Assembly (NCBI GenBank): GCA_002224055.1
Contig: AZLU01000029.1
Location: 78,170 to 142,169, forward strand
From: Pezizomycotina sp. ARF18
Lineage: Eukaryota; Ascomycota
Length of the DNA: 64,000 bases
Direction of reading: 5' to 3'
Shown here: piece by piece, positions 26,401 through 38,642 of the stretch
Layout: every line of letters begins with the position of its first letter
How positions within the stretch are numbered: the first letter of the stretch is position 1
Notes under the pieces: model-generated
The model's database searches: none
Seen by the model: the letters and a program-made list of their open reading frames with translations, nothing else
Told to the model about the DNA's origin: nothing
Position numbers and translations under genes: made by a program

Positions 26401-27321
26401 CACGATTACAATATCGGTGTTTTAGATCCTTTGCAGTGAACTAGTGCAGAAGCTCCACTTATACTTCAGCAGAGCATGAGATAACATTATATATATGAAA
26501 TTACCCTTGAGAAAGGTAGTGCTTAATTCAGGCGGTGTTCAACTGCTTACCCTTTCCCACATATATAGCAAAGCGGGTTTGACGCCAAATGGAGAGCTAT
26601 GAGGGATTTGTCTTAATTTATAAGATCTTGAAGTAGATCCCTAAGGTATATTTCCTATTGTTATTTGTCGACTGCAATACTGGGAAGCTGTAAGAACTGT
26701 TGAGCAGAGAGCCATACGTTGATAAAGTGATTATGAAAGGAGACAGTGTCCTGAATCGTCAGTTATCTTACGGACGATTGAGGCTTTTCAGTGAAGCTAC
26801 AACTGCTGGAAGTACATACAGGTCTACAGTGTACAGAAATGAAAACAATGAATATCTAAGGGCCCTTTTAGTTGGTTTTTTTTTTTTTTTTTTCCTTTTT
26901 CTTAGCAACCTAGCAACTAAGAACCATCAATTCATCAATCAAACTCAATCAAACAAGTTTCTTAGTAGTTCCATCTTCCCTTCTCACAAGTTACCAAGGA
27001 ACCATTTTAAACAGTACGAGGTCGGTCCTTCGTAACCCCATGAATGGATATGTAACGAGCAATTTCGTAACATTTAGTTCTCCGCCTCGCTCGGACCAGG
27101 CTTATCAAAACAAGAACACGAATACATAAAATGACTATAAAACTTATTATATCACAATACGCCAACCGTTTATTGTTCCGTCCCTGCGCACCCTTCTAGC
27201 GCCCAGTTCCGTCGTCACCATTGTTTTGTTCTCTTCTCCAATTCTTGTGCGGGTCGCATCGTGCAGCTATGGTTTGTTATTTTCGTGTTTGCTCATTCGC
27301 TTCTCATTCGATATGAAATTG
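20464..27321. other. Long gene-poor interval with scattered short open frames
   Basis: About 6.9 kb. Short open stretches occur, for example 22222-22458 (+, ending VAALVIRDVKFTVA), 22756-22989 (+), 23288-23578 (-) and 24733-24930 (+). None carries a family motif I recognise, and they may be relics. A tRNA-like fragment sits at 25194-25252 and a (TA)n run near 25496-25513. Poly-A/T runs occur near 21895, 23163, 24381 and 26878. I see no complete tRNA. Confidence 0.4.
25194..25252 (-). repeat. tRNA-like fragment (possible SINE head)
   Basis: On the minus strand ATCTTCG pairs with CGAAGGT 59 nt away, like a 7-bp acceptor stem. Immediately after the 5' half comes TAGCTCAGCTGG, a perfect pol III A box / D-arm. 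The remainder is too short for a tRNA and has no anticodon arm. TTTGAACTTC is only a weak B-box match. This could be a degenerate tRNA or the head of a tRNA-derived SINE. No A-rich tail is evident in the adjacent 100 bp. Confidence 0.3.
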
Positions 27322-28832
27322 TCACACCGTCCTTGACTGGGATTTCACCCTAGCCTTGTACCAATAGCGCCAAAGGCCAAAAACAATACCAGTTAAGCCT
27401 ACTGTTACCATTACATACAACCAGATCCACGAAGAGACAACTATCGTTTCTCCGTAGGATGAAAGTCGAAGAATGAAGTGCTAAAGAGCGTCTAAACTTA
27501 TTAGACCACGATGGCTCGAAGGCATAGAGGCTGACTTACAGCTATAAAAGCGCCTGGAAGAAAACCAAGAGTCACAATAGCTATGGCGAGCATGTTGGCG
27601 CTGTCTTCATTTGCTCGCTTTGCGATTTGAGTATTGAGGTGGTTGTCATTTTGATTGGTAAGTTGGTAAATCTAGACCTTTTCGGCTTCTATGTAGCTTT
27701 ATATACCTCGCTGAGGGTCCATATACCGTTTGTACTTGACTATTAGTTGAGCTTTCAAACCAATTGATATAATGTTGAGAGCCTGAAATCGTTTGCTTGA
27801 TTATCTGCATTTGATCTTGGATGAGATCGTGTGTATCAGTATGGTAGCTCTCCTGCCGCTGAAGCATACCTTCAATGGGAATGAGTAGCCGTTCTAGAGT
27901 TAGAATCCGTGATGTTAATCGTGTACATTTGTCGGATATTGCAGTGAGCCGTCTTATAATAATATTGAGATCCAGATGGAAAGATCCTTGGGGTCATCGT
28001 TGATACAGGCTCCATGCAAGCCCGTTTCCTTTTGAACATGCCATAGGTCGAATTGCAGCTGATCGACATCCTTAGAGAGCGTTTGGCAGCTAAGATTTAG
28101 AAGAGACATCGGAACAAGTAGCTCATTAACTGCCAAAGATGCGCAAGCCCGAAGATGATCGGTCAATTCTGACATCTCCTGCGGAAGTAGCCCTATGCAC
28201 AAGCAGTTAATTGTGTGGGTGGTCGCATTGTGCATGACGGCTAGCGCAAATTCCCAGGACCAGTTGGCTTCGCTTTCAAGTACAAGAGCTATTATGATTC
28301 CGTCAGCGTCGTCGTAATAAATATGCCCTGGTACGAATACAATTAACTCACCGTTGACATCGGATCGATCTGGCGCTATGGTTTTGGTGCGAACACCACC
28401 TATAGGAACATGCTGAGCAATAACTTGAAGAAAATATTGCGGCAACGCCCATTTGTGAGCAATGGTTTCGAAATTCGCCCGTGAGAATGGCAACCGGTTG
28501 AGGACGGCCTGAGATGCTCGTGGACACAGTCTACCTATTGATCAGAGATTATGAAATATCGGTATAGAAAATTACTGACAGTAGTCTAAGCCTTGCTTCC
28601 CCGGACTTTGGAGTCGGATTGTCCTAGGCAGCCGTTAACGTAAGCACAAATTCTGAAGGTTATTGGAGGAGTGTCTTACCATCCATGCAGATATATTACT
28701 TTCTAATAATTCTCCATCTTCAAAGATAGGCGTAGAGTCCGATATGGAGATGTCAACGTATCGATAGCCACAATGTACGAGTGAGAATATTTTATCACGA
28801 GTGATAACATCTTGATAAAAAAGCCTATCCAT
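27322..28832 (-). CDS. CorA-like membrane protein (fungal family)
   Basis: Belongs to a Pezizomycotina family with two C-terminal membrane helices arranged as in CorA magnesium transporters; transport is not shown for most members. Exons on the minus strand: 28832-28680, 28623-28580, 28530-27727, 27671-27540 and 27480-27322, with introns of 56, 49, 55 and 59 bp. Recognised blocks are LPFSRANFETIAHKWALP, the soluble core ending QLQFDLWHVQKETGLHG, a helical region (RRLTAISDKCTRLTSRILTL), then TM1 (MLAIAIVTLGFLPGAFIA) and TM2 (WIWLYVMVTVGLTGIVFGLW). The canonical GMN signature after TM1 is not seen. One frame change near 27975 fits a missing T in a T run (CTTTCC); otherwise the chain is consistent. 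The start codon at 28832 is the first ATG in frame with the exon chain. Confidence 0.8.
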
Positions 28833-29949
28833 GCATGTTCTTCGACAATATCAAGTTTGTTGAGACAATATGAAAAAAGCCGATAATTGTGATGATAAAG
28901 AAAGTGAAGTGGATTGCAGTCCGATTATACCGTCTCAACAAAGAAATAGTCTCAACAGCGAAAGGTCGTTGAATATTGATGCGTACTAACGGAGGCACTC
29001 GCCACTCCACGTAACCGAGTTGTCATGTCTCACCTCGCTAAACACAAATCTACAAGCTATTTTTTTTTTTTAGCATTTTAGCGAAAGGAATTACCTCCAT
29101 GTGAACTTGTTCGGGCATTCTGCTCATGTGAAGATATGCCAACCCTTCACCACCTACCCCGCACACAGTATCTTTGGGCTTTTCTGCAGTTTTTCAACTC
29201 TTCATGGTTTTCTGCACTTGCTTACGTTTTTTCGAGTTGGGACATAAGTCAATCACCGATGCCGATTATCTCCCAAGCCATCACACACAAGTCCGCGTTG
29301 AACAAAATATATAGAAGGTGGTATATTATCGTTTGTATATATCTAATCTAGCAGGCCATCTAGATCTAGCGGGATTGGGTATTTGGGGGGTATATTATTG
29401 GTATATGGATACGGAAGGAAGAAATTTTCTAAATGATAATCTAGGCATTTTTTTTTTCGGTTTCGGCTGATTGCAAGGTGAATTTAAGGGATTGGAAAAA
29501 AGGATATTTAATGGAGTATTCAAAAAAAAAAAAAAGGGGGGGGGGGGGTTTAGTAACTATAGTTTGGCGGACAGAGACTGCGTACTGAAGGGTAGAAAAA
29601 GGATAGATTTAGTCGATATTGGTGTAAGCGGCCGCGGGAAAGATGGGAAGGTAGCAAAGCTAAGGATTATATATGGATATCGAGAACTACAGGACTGCAA
29701 GAACGAGGAAAAGCAATGATACGCCGGAAATCAAAAAAACAAACCAGTAAGGAAAAAAAAACAAATGTACAAGAAAAATCGAGACTAAATAATGTACGGT
29801 AGTTATAAAATTACACTACCTTATAAAACTAGTAGAAAATTTAAGGTTAAAAAAGAGAGGTATTTTCAACGAAATTCGTGAGTAGCATTGTTTTATAAAA
29901 TAATAAACAATGCTTGTGATAATATACGAAAAGTAGGAGTGTATGGATC
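28833..29949. other. Intergenic region
   Basis: No gene is supported. It holds an A13-G12 junction at about 29521-29548 and A/T-rich sequence with short A runs between 29730 and 29930. A frame at 29136-29351 (+) has a hydrophobic centre but no start context or family. Confidence 0.45.
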
Positions 29950-31656
29950 CTATGGATCCTCATAGTGCTCCACGTATGGTAGGTATCTTTCAGGTGAAGA
30001 AACTCCGCAAAAGAAAAATATGTAGAGAGCTTCCTTACAACCCTGCCCAGTCCTGATCCCCGGAACCTTCGCGATGTAATCCTCGACGTACTTCCTCAGC
30101 GCGTGGAACCGGTCCTTCCTCACTTCCGCGACGCTCAACCCCGTAACCTCCGCGAGCTAAGGTCGTAGTCCTTCGCCATGCACTCGTGGTTAAACGAGCA
30201 GTACTGGACACCTGCTGCACGAACTGCGTCGATACTTCAGACGGCTTCGTAGGGCAATATATCGTCGGGTCATGTTCCTCCGTTGTCGACTCTGGTTCGT
30301 ACACGTAGCGGAGAGTGAATAGCGAAGGGGCGGATATTTCTTCGGGTGGAGGTGTTGGGGGAGGCGCGGGAGCGGTAGCGGGTTACTCCATAGGCAGGGC
30401 TTCGGAGCGGTACACGGCGCCGGCCGCCATAGGGAGCTTTTGGTTACTTTGGTCGTCGATATTTCGTACCTCGACAGTTTATCGTCTACCGACGACGAAG
30501 GAGAGTTAGGCGGGGAACGGTCAGCGCCGTTCGTCCGAGGACGCTGAAGAAACGGACGAAGAGGACGACATGTTGTCTGAAGATGCTGACGACGAGAATA
30601 ACGCACACGCGGCCGGCCTGGGACTCGACGACCGCGACGCATTGGAAGACCACAGGCACGGCTTGGCAGCGGAAAGGTAGTCTGGCGATTTATGATTGTG
30701 ATTGAGCGTCGTAGGCAGCGGCGACTCGAAGAGGTGCTGCTGCTGCTGCTGCTGCGGGTGGGTATATGTATAGATTTAGGTTTGAACAGAGAAGGCTTAT
30801 TCTTATTAGATCTGGAGCTGCTGCCGTCTTCGGAAGCGATGTGTGTTTCAGGTGTCGAGCGGTGTTGCTGTTATTGTTTGTGTCCGCGCTGACACGTGCG
30901 TACGACTCTTCGATCGGGAAAGTCGGGACGCGCTTTCGACCCTGACAAGGGTACCCTCGTCTGCCGCCTCCACATGTCCCTTTCCGTTCTCGTTCTCGTC
31001 GAAAGAATGGCGCTGCTTATACGGGTTTACGAAGGCGTCCGGGGCGTTGGCGAGAGATAGCGTGGAGGTCGTCGAATCCAAGCTGGTCGACAGGGACGGG
31101 CAGCAGATGATTCGCCGCCTTGCACATCCGACAAGGTTTGCGGGGAAACCGGCTCGATGGATGCTGCCACCGCTGCCATTGTTATATCTATTACCTGGCA
31201 GGGATGCAAGCATGGCGGAGAGGTTGGATGATGTCAGCGGGGTATTAGCGGTGGTTGGTGCGTTTGGCGAGGTGGTCGGGGCGGGTAAAGGGAGAAACTG
31301 CAGTTTTTCATGTGACAGCGATGGTCGGAAGCTGCAGGTCGTGGTCTCGATCAGCTCCGGAGTAAATTTAGGTTTTGGGTTTGTTGTCTGACCGATCTCG
31401 TCGTCGACGTCTCCTGTAGGGATTCTGGTAGGAATTCGAGGGCTGAACGCTTGCTGATTTTCTTGCAGGTGTCCATTTTGTGGCTTCGTCTGGTCGTTTC
31501 TATGGATTCGGGTACAAAGTACATTTCGCCAATGATTCTCTCGTTGTAGTCGTCGCTACTTCGAGATCTTGTGAAAGAAGAAAAGGGCGTTGTAAATACG
31601 TCGATTTTTGTCGGATAATAGTGGTAATGGACATGAACCTCTTTTTCATAAAACAA
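29950..31656 (-). CDS. Disordered hypothetical protein with a conserved-looking C-terminus
   Basis: Family not recognised. Coding character (GC-richer sequence, Ser/Arg/Pro-rich) runs from 31656 to 29950 across several frames. The N-terminal part contains YEKEVHVHYHYYP and Ser/Arg stretches, the middle is Ser/Thr-rich (about 30850-31200), and an acidic/basic region follows (30190-30640). The C-terminal 80 residues look ordered: VQYCSFNHECMAKDYDL then VAEVRKDRFHALRKYVEDYI and KEALYIFFFCG, ending at 29950. Frame changes resemble those of neighbouring host genes. There is a CAG repeat-like stretch (GCTGCTGCTGCTGCTGC near 30738). Exon limits are uncertain. Confidence 0.45.
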
Positions 31657-34016
31657 AGAGGATATGAAAGATGTTTTTATAAGTACATCAAAATCGAAGG
31701 AAGGGGATGCTGCGTATGGATAGGATAGTAGGTAAGAGCTATCTTATCAGCCTTTTGTAAAATGGCTAAATCGAATATATCCACACCCTGTCGAGCTCAA
31801 TTATTACGTCAAACGCTAAAAACGATAACGAAGCAAGGAGGAAGCCGCTAGCTTTCGTTTTTTTTTTTTTTTTTTTCCCACGCTAAGTTATGTGTCAATT
31901 CGTCAAGGGTAAAGCAAGCGAAAAGAAAGACCTTGGATCTAGAATTGCGTAAACTAGACGTTTCCTCAATATCTCTTTAGATGGATAAGGGTCTCTCTCT
32001 CTCTCCTATATTTGGGATTTTCGTTGATCTAATCCGTGTCGGGGTCCTCCTCGTCGGGTGAGTATGAAGATATTCCGATGTGGCCAAGCCTTTACCAATC
32101 GAGCAAGCGCATGCACTCAACGGTTTTTCGTACATGTGAAAATTTTCGACAGCAGTATAAGAGGTGAGTTCTCGAACGGCCAATTGACACACGGGCAACT
32201 CGAATCCGGTATAGCGGATTGTTCAATAGAAAGCTGCATTTTCGACACGTTCAAGTGTTAGAGATATACTAAAAAGAAAGATGTAATAATGCCCACAAAA
32301 TTGCTAATTGAAAAATGATCCGATTTGTTTTGCAGACTGGTGAACGAAAAAGAATAGTGTAGAGAATGTGCGAGGCCATGTATGTGCGGCTAGGATGCCG
32401 TTTTCGTTTTCTAGCTGCTTTGCTTGATTTCTATGTCGTGGTCCACACCACCAAGAAAAAAGATCATCCCCTTGCCTTGGCCTGGAAAAAGACTTAAGGG
32501 GATTGGATAGGGATCGCAGTCGGATCGAAATTTAAAGAAAACGAGACAACGACTCGAGAACGAAGAGGGAAGTAATACAACTAGAACCAGAAAGACGATA
32601 TATAGCACTTACGATAGTGATTAATAGACTCTGCCGCTAGAAGCGATGCGAAAAGGAACCAGGATCCCGTAAGACGGATAGGGATCCACTGGTATGTAAA
32701 AGTGAGAAAAGGAGCGTCGTGTCTTTAAGGATTGCGGCAGTGAGAGGACGATGCCGACCGCAGTGTAGTGTTCCGTTTCAACAGAACAAAAGGATTTTAC
32801 GAATAAACAAGAATACGACAACAAAAAAATCAAAAATCGCGACAAAGAGGATAATACCTTTCTTTTATGCTTTTGGAATGCTGTCGCCCTCAGTATACAA
32901 ATCAAATCGACTCGCGATTGACGGTACGTACCGTTGATCGTGGGATTGTGTCCCCAATTGGCATTCAGGGGTGCCGTAGGTGTCGGGGCGGACTAAAGAG
33001 CAGCTAAGGTTGACTAGAAAAAATTGCTCAAAAACAAGTCAATTTTAATCATCCGAAAAGAAAAAAGGATTGGTATCTCAGCCACCCCCAAGAATTTTAG
33101 TCGGTGAGATAAAATGCTCAGCGACATCAGCTTTATCCTTTCGCATGGTGGTATCGTTGCTATAGCCCTTTTTTTTTTTTCCTCGAAAAGAAAAACGTAT
33201 AAGAAATGACAATGCAAAAATAACCTCTCTTTGTTCGTTGTTCGTTCACAGAGTTATTCGTTCACCATATCGTACGTCACTTTCTTTCATTAGCGCCTCT
33301 CTAGGGCGATCACTTTTTTTTCTTCGCAGCTGAAACCTTTTGAACGCCTGAATGCAAGGCAATGCAAAGTGAGCAACGATAAATATTTCCCGTCTTGGGG
33401 TTCAGTTATTTTTCGTACTCTAGTTACTGTCGAGAGTTGCAACTGAAGGGGGGAGGGACTGAGGGAATAAATAGCCAGCCCGCGTCGACCAGTCGATTGT
33501 GTTCGATAAAGGTCCCACATCAGACCACCGCAAGTCAATCGCAATAAATAGGCAATCCAGAAAGAGAATAGGAAAAAAAAAAAAACGAGGGAGAATCTCT
33601 CTCTCCTCCGAAAAAAGCAAATCAGTTGGAAATGGGACGCCACGAATCATCCAAATATTTGAATGCTGCAAAAGGCCAGGGGCCTTCCTTGCCTTGAAAA
33701 AGTCCCCACGAGAAATTCCGGGTTTCTTTCTTTTCGTCCATGTTAGAAAGGCCAAATAGCCTGAAAAGATCAACTTCCCTGTGAAAGTAGAACGGGAACG
33801 AAAAGACTTAGGCTCTTTCCGACGTCAGCTTCCTCAGTAATAGGCATCTCGTCTTGACCGCTCGAGTCTCTCGAGCGATATATTATAATATATCGCGAAC
33901 TGCGCTTAAAATTAGTTTCTGTGTTTTGTTTTCCTTCAGAATGTTTTTGGAGAAAATTTTGGAGAGGGAAGGAGAAACATGTAAATCTGCTTGTGTCGCA
34001 AAAAATTAAGAATTAA

Positions 34017-34050
<34 letters not shown>

Positions 34051-37000
34051 ATTATAAAAAAAATTTCGCCTCTTTTTTTACGGTTCAGAAATGGTCTTTC
34101 CCGATTCGGGTTTTAATATTCCCGGTCAAATTTGGAAACATTAAATATAGAGGACGGTACTTGGGTAATCTTGCCTCTTATTCTAACTTTACGTTTTTTT
34201 CTAAATACCTTCACTGCTAACTTATTTTCCAACTATCAGCCGTCGCCTACAAGAATACCGCAAAGGACACCTCTGGGTATCACATATCGTAACGTACGCG
34301 ACGCGGCAGCAGCTATCAAATGATCAATTAGTCGCTGCGATCTTCCCAGGCCTATTGCCGAGATACTCCAACGGCCATCCCTACAGGCTACAGGGCCGTG
34401 AAGCGGCGCTTCAATGTATTGCGGAGAGTAAATCCGGCTCAAACGACGAACGGTTGTTTTATCTTTGGCCCAGATTTCCGCTACCAAAAATGATAACTCC
34501 CGGCTGATGCTGCGACATGGTACCACCTCTTAGCGCCAACAATGGAGATGACACGGTTCTATACAATTGTAGTATACCTTTGAAGAGCACCACCTCTAGC
34601 GCCAACAATGGAGATGACACGGTTCTATACAATTGTAGTATACCTTTGAAGAGCACACCTCTGAAGACACTGAATGGAGCGAATTTTCTTTAGTGGAGTA
34701 AGTGGTGCCTAGATAGGCCAAGCTCCCCAGTTTTAAACTAAGCGCGAGCATTTGCTGATACCTTACAAAAATGGAGCTTTAGGTTTGATGACGACCGGCC
34801 CGACGAAAGAGCAGCTTGTTCGGGTTTTGCATGACAATTTCGTACGAATTCGTACGGAGTCACGGCCAACTACTAGCATTTTCAGCAGGGATTATGGCTG
34901 ACCTTTTGATAACCGCGATCGGGAAAGTAATCAGCACCGAATTTGCCAACGAAAATATCGACGCGAGAGTTGCAGTCAGTCGCACTCCGGTATTTGGCCT
35001 GGCCCAAAGTCGAACCCGCAAAGGAGTTTCCCTTGGTGGGATTTAATGTCATTGATTCCCCGGAGAGGATAATGAGGATGAGTTATACGAGTTCAACTAT
35101 TCAAGAAAATCGTCCACTCGTCCTCGAAATGTTCCTGGATGGGCGATGATTGTTTATTAGGAACCTGTGGTCTGTGAAGACATGGCTACTTCGCACTCTC
35201 TCCCTGGACCAGGTTTTCGAATCCGAAATAAGTAAGATAACCTGATGTGGAACATTATATGACCGGCCGTTAGCTGGTTTTCATTCTCTTTTGCGTTTGC
35301 CACTGCACTTCTTTTTTTTTTTTTTTTAACGAGATAAGATCTGACGGTCGGCTTTCTCCAGTTTCGAACTTATTTTATGTTCCATTCTAGCCAGCTGACA
35401 TGAGTACGGCTTTATGTCTCGGGATCTACGATATTGAACACGAGGATGACGATAAATTCTGCAAGCATACCGTGCCTTTCATTAATCTCTTAATAAACTA
35501 ACCCCCCCCCCCCCCGGGGGAACGGCAAAGGGAAGGTTACAAGCTTGAGCGTACGCGACAGCGGTGTGTTTTAGAAAATATTGGGCGATATCAGACGAGA
35601 AAAGATCTTATGCGGGACAGTCTGGCCGATTCTCCCTTAATATCTCACCGTTTAGGCCAGGTAATCTCAGAGCTGGACGAATTCCTACACCCGAGATCGA
35701 ACATCGCGCATCCCGACCTAGATCTTCACCCCACCGCTAAATGCGAAAGCCCGGCGAAGCCATTAATCACACGTACGATTCCTGAGAAGCAATTATCATT
35801 GAAAATAACAGTCTTCACTTTCAGAAGGGACACATGTGCGTTGAAGGGAAAGTTAGCTTCAAAGAGGGCAACGTCACTCCTTTTTTTCTTTTTCTTTTTT
35901 TGCTTCAAGGAAATAGTTACAATAATAAATGGATAAAAACTTGAGTGTGTCGATATTGAAATCACGTATATAATTGTTTAATTTCATCACTGCGAATACA
36001 AATCTATGAACTGGTAAGGCAATTTTATATGTTTGTATATAACTTCTAGTGACTTAACCAGTCACAAAGCCGCGCCCTTATAATTACTAATGGCATACTG
36101 TGGGATTTAATGGATGGTCCTAAACCATCACGCTCTGTTCAAATGATGAATGAGGGGAGAGGTATTACGTCTCCGTTGGAAGATCAAATTTTGAGCGCTT
36201 CACACATCGCCGGGAAAAATTTTTTTCGTATAGGTAGTGCATGTACACAGTAAGACCCTAAGTATGTTTTGCACCTGGTTGGTCCAGCTCAATTCTGTGC
36301 AGTTTATGATCCTCCTTCCGCCCGGTGTCAATTACCTTAGGATTTTTGCTATTTTTATTATTGGTTATTGTGCCCAATCATGATTTCGTAAGTACATATA
36401 AATTCTGCAGGATATTCGTCGAGATACAAGTGAAGATATATCTAAGGATTTTTGTACGCGTCATTACGAAAAAAATATCTCGTTCCTCGCCTAGAATTAT
36501 CCAAGTTTCATATAAATAAAACAACATGAAGCTCACGAGGACAAAACCTTTCGGGTACATGCAAGATCGCAATTGAAATGCTCGGTGGCCCTCAAGACTA
36601 TCCCTTTTTTTAACGAATATGAAAGATTGTACAAGATGTTAGTTTTTTTTTTTTTCTTTCTTAAAATAAGTTGTGCATCAAATATATATGAGAAATCGTC
36701 AGCGAATCCAGTTTGTACCGAAGCCCTCTTTCAATCACCAACACATATCTATCCATATCTTGGGAGTGGGTGGAAGATTATTATATTACTTCGGAGGTTG
36801 GGAAGTAGGCTGAGGTGACGCCACAAAGAATGGCGAAAATTAAATGGCGAAAATTAAATGGCGATACAAAGCTCATCGTAAACAACTAGAACCGAACTCG
36901 AACCGAACGCGGAAAAAATGCCTCCTTCCGGAACAGCCCTATTTCAACTGGGAAAATAAGCGAGGGTCTAGGAAGTTATAGGTAAAAATTCGAGAATAAG

Positions 37001-37565
37001 ATATGCACTTTCTAAGCGAGTTCGAGGAGGTTTTTTGTGCCTGTCCCGGCGGATTCCCGAGAATACGCCAGTCTCACCCCTCAAATTGCGGGCAATTCTT
37101 TCCCCCCGTTTCTTTCTTTCGCGTGTAACCGATGTTACACAGAAAAATCTTTTCCCGAAATGGCTTTAGAGTTTAATACAGAGGCAGGCGAGAGAACACT
37201 CTTAGGTCATCGATTGCTCCGGAGAGGTTTTCAGCTTAGGTAAAAAAAATATTTCTCGGCTAGCGCTCTTGTGCATTCCGTCTGGCGATGTGAAGAAGCT
37301 CTCGTGCCCTGTTGAACATGATCGCTTGCTGATGTTTTTCGTTTGTTCAATGTCTCGCTATCCATGATGGTTGAAAGAAAGACTCTATTTATGGCTACTA
37401 TTTCGAATTCTCTTAGGAGGTACTAGAACGGGAATATTACGATGGATCTGTTGCGATCGCGATCTCGAACCGCTTTGTCACTGCAAAGTCCATTAGCTTA
37501 GGAAGAGGTTCGCCTGCATGCTGGAAAGATGAAGTAAAGGAGGTATGAAAGCCAGGTCGGGCGTG
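31657..37565. other. Gene-poor interval
   Basis: About 5.9 kb without a supported gene. It contains poly-T near 31858-31876, a 29-nt poly-A near 34022-34050, a C14-G5 junction near 35503-35521, and the 67-bp tandem duplication at 34523. A short direct repeat (ATGGCGAAAATTAA, two copies) lies near 36829-36860. Open frames up to 120 codons are present on both strands, but without motifs. Confidence 0.45.
34523..34655. repeat. Two-copy 67-bp tandem duplication
   Basis: 34523-34589 and 34590-34655 are near-identical; the second copy lacks one T (CTCTTAGC against CTCTAGC). Near-identity suggests a recent event or an assembly artefact. It lies in a non-coding interval. Confidence 0.85.
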
Positions 37566-37573
37566 TATATAAA
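37566..37573 (+). promoter_or_regulatory. TATA box of the gene at 37728
   Basis: TATATAAA lies 162 bp before the ATG at 37728. The leader between them is CA-rich (CAAACAATCAACC, CATCATACAATAT) and typical of a well-expressed fungal gene. Confidence 0.6.
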
Positions 37574-37727
37574 GGCAAGCGTTCGACGCTCTCTTTCCGA
37601 TCAAACAATCAACCAGCTTCGAAATCCTCATCAACACAGCTCTACAACATCATACAATATAACAATTCATTTCAAATAAAAGCTTCTCTTACCATCACCC
37701 GCGGTATTTTAATATAATCCTTTCAAA

Positions 37728-38642
37728 ATGGAAGCCAACAACAACGAGCAGACCATCCAATCCCTCACCTCTAGGCTCCAGTTTTATGAGCCAGCAAAGT
37801 TCCCGGACGAGGACACAGGAGGAGTGCAAGAAGAGGTTCGAGACCCACATGGGAGAAATCGCGAAATGTGATTAAGTTGAAAAACTACAAGGAATAAGAC
37901 CAGGACAATCCAAGGGCCAGAGAGAAGGAGCCGGCGGTGCTAAGTGAAAATAAATATAAGTCTCGAGAAAATTAGCTAACTATCCTTTCTTTTTTTTTTT
38001 TTTTTTTTTGTTTTTTCAAGACCAATGAGCTCGTCCGATTAATCTTCACAAAGGGCGCTGCCTTGATGGTAACTGACGGCTATGCGTCAGGCTCGTCAAG
38101 GACAAAGCCGAACTCCCGTCCGGTGCGTCGGGCTGGGCACTGACCAGGCGCCAGTCGCTGATGACCGCCGGCGGGCCCAAGTACGACCTTACATATACCT
38201 CGTGGGCGACTCTGCCAACAACGCCACGAACTTCATGCACGAGGTGACCCACTTCCTCATCGAAGGGATATACAACAACAACCAGCAACCCTGGCCCGAG
38301 ACGTGGAACGATGGCGACTGGAGGTCCGCCAACCCGAAAAGCCAGAGGACGCTCGTCAGCGATCTCCGTAAGGCGGCTGCCCAGCCCCAGGACTGGTATG
38401 ACGTCATGACCGACGACATCGTCGCTAAAAACGACGACTTGGCTCTCGCGTTCCGCACGGCTATCGAGGGTTTGGAGAATTACACCGCTCCGGACGATAT
38501 AGCCATGGAAATAATTCCGTACCTGGTCGAGATGTACTTCGCCCTGGTTACAACGTGGGGTCGACCGAATGGAGCTATCAAGAAGTTGAAGCCCTGGAAC
38601 GTTGTGATGGAGTACTTTGACAACGAGTTCCTGCCGCGTTGA
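37728..38642 (+). CDS. Hypothetical protein with an HEVTH motif
   Basis: Family not recognised. Exon 1 (37728-37943) starts MEANNNEQTIQSLTSRLQFY. A 77-bp intron (37944-38020) has a GCTAAC branch site and a 23-nt T tract before CAAG. Exon 2 (38021-38642) begins TNELVRLIFTKGAALM, passes SGWALTRRQSLMTAGG and continues in one 150-residue open frame to LKPWNVVMEYFDNEFLPR. The segment NFMHEVTHFLIEG contains HExxH, the zinc-ligand motif of many metallopeptidases, but no third ligand or peptidase family is evident, so it may be coincidental. Frame changes near 38193 (CTT, where CTTT fits) and in exon 1 are of the homopolymer type. No signal peptide is visible, so the protein is probably cytosolic. 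Total length is about 270 residues. Confidence 0.6.
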
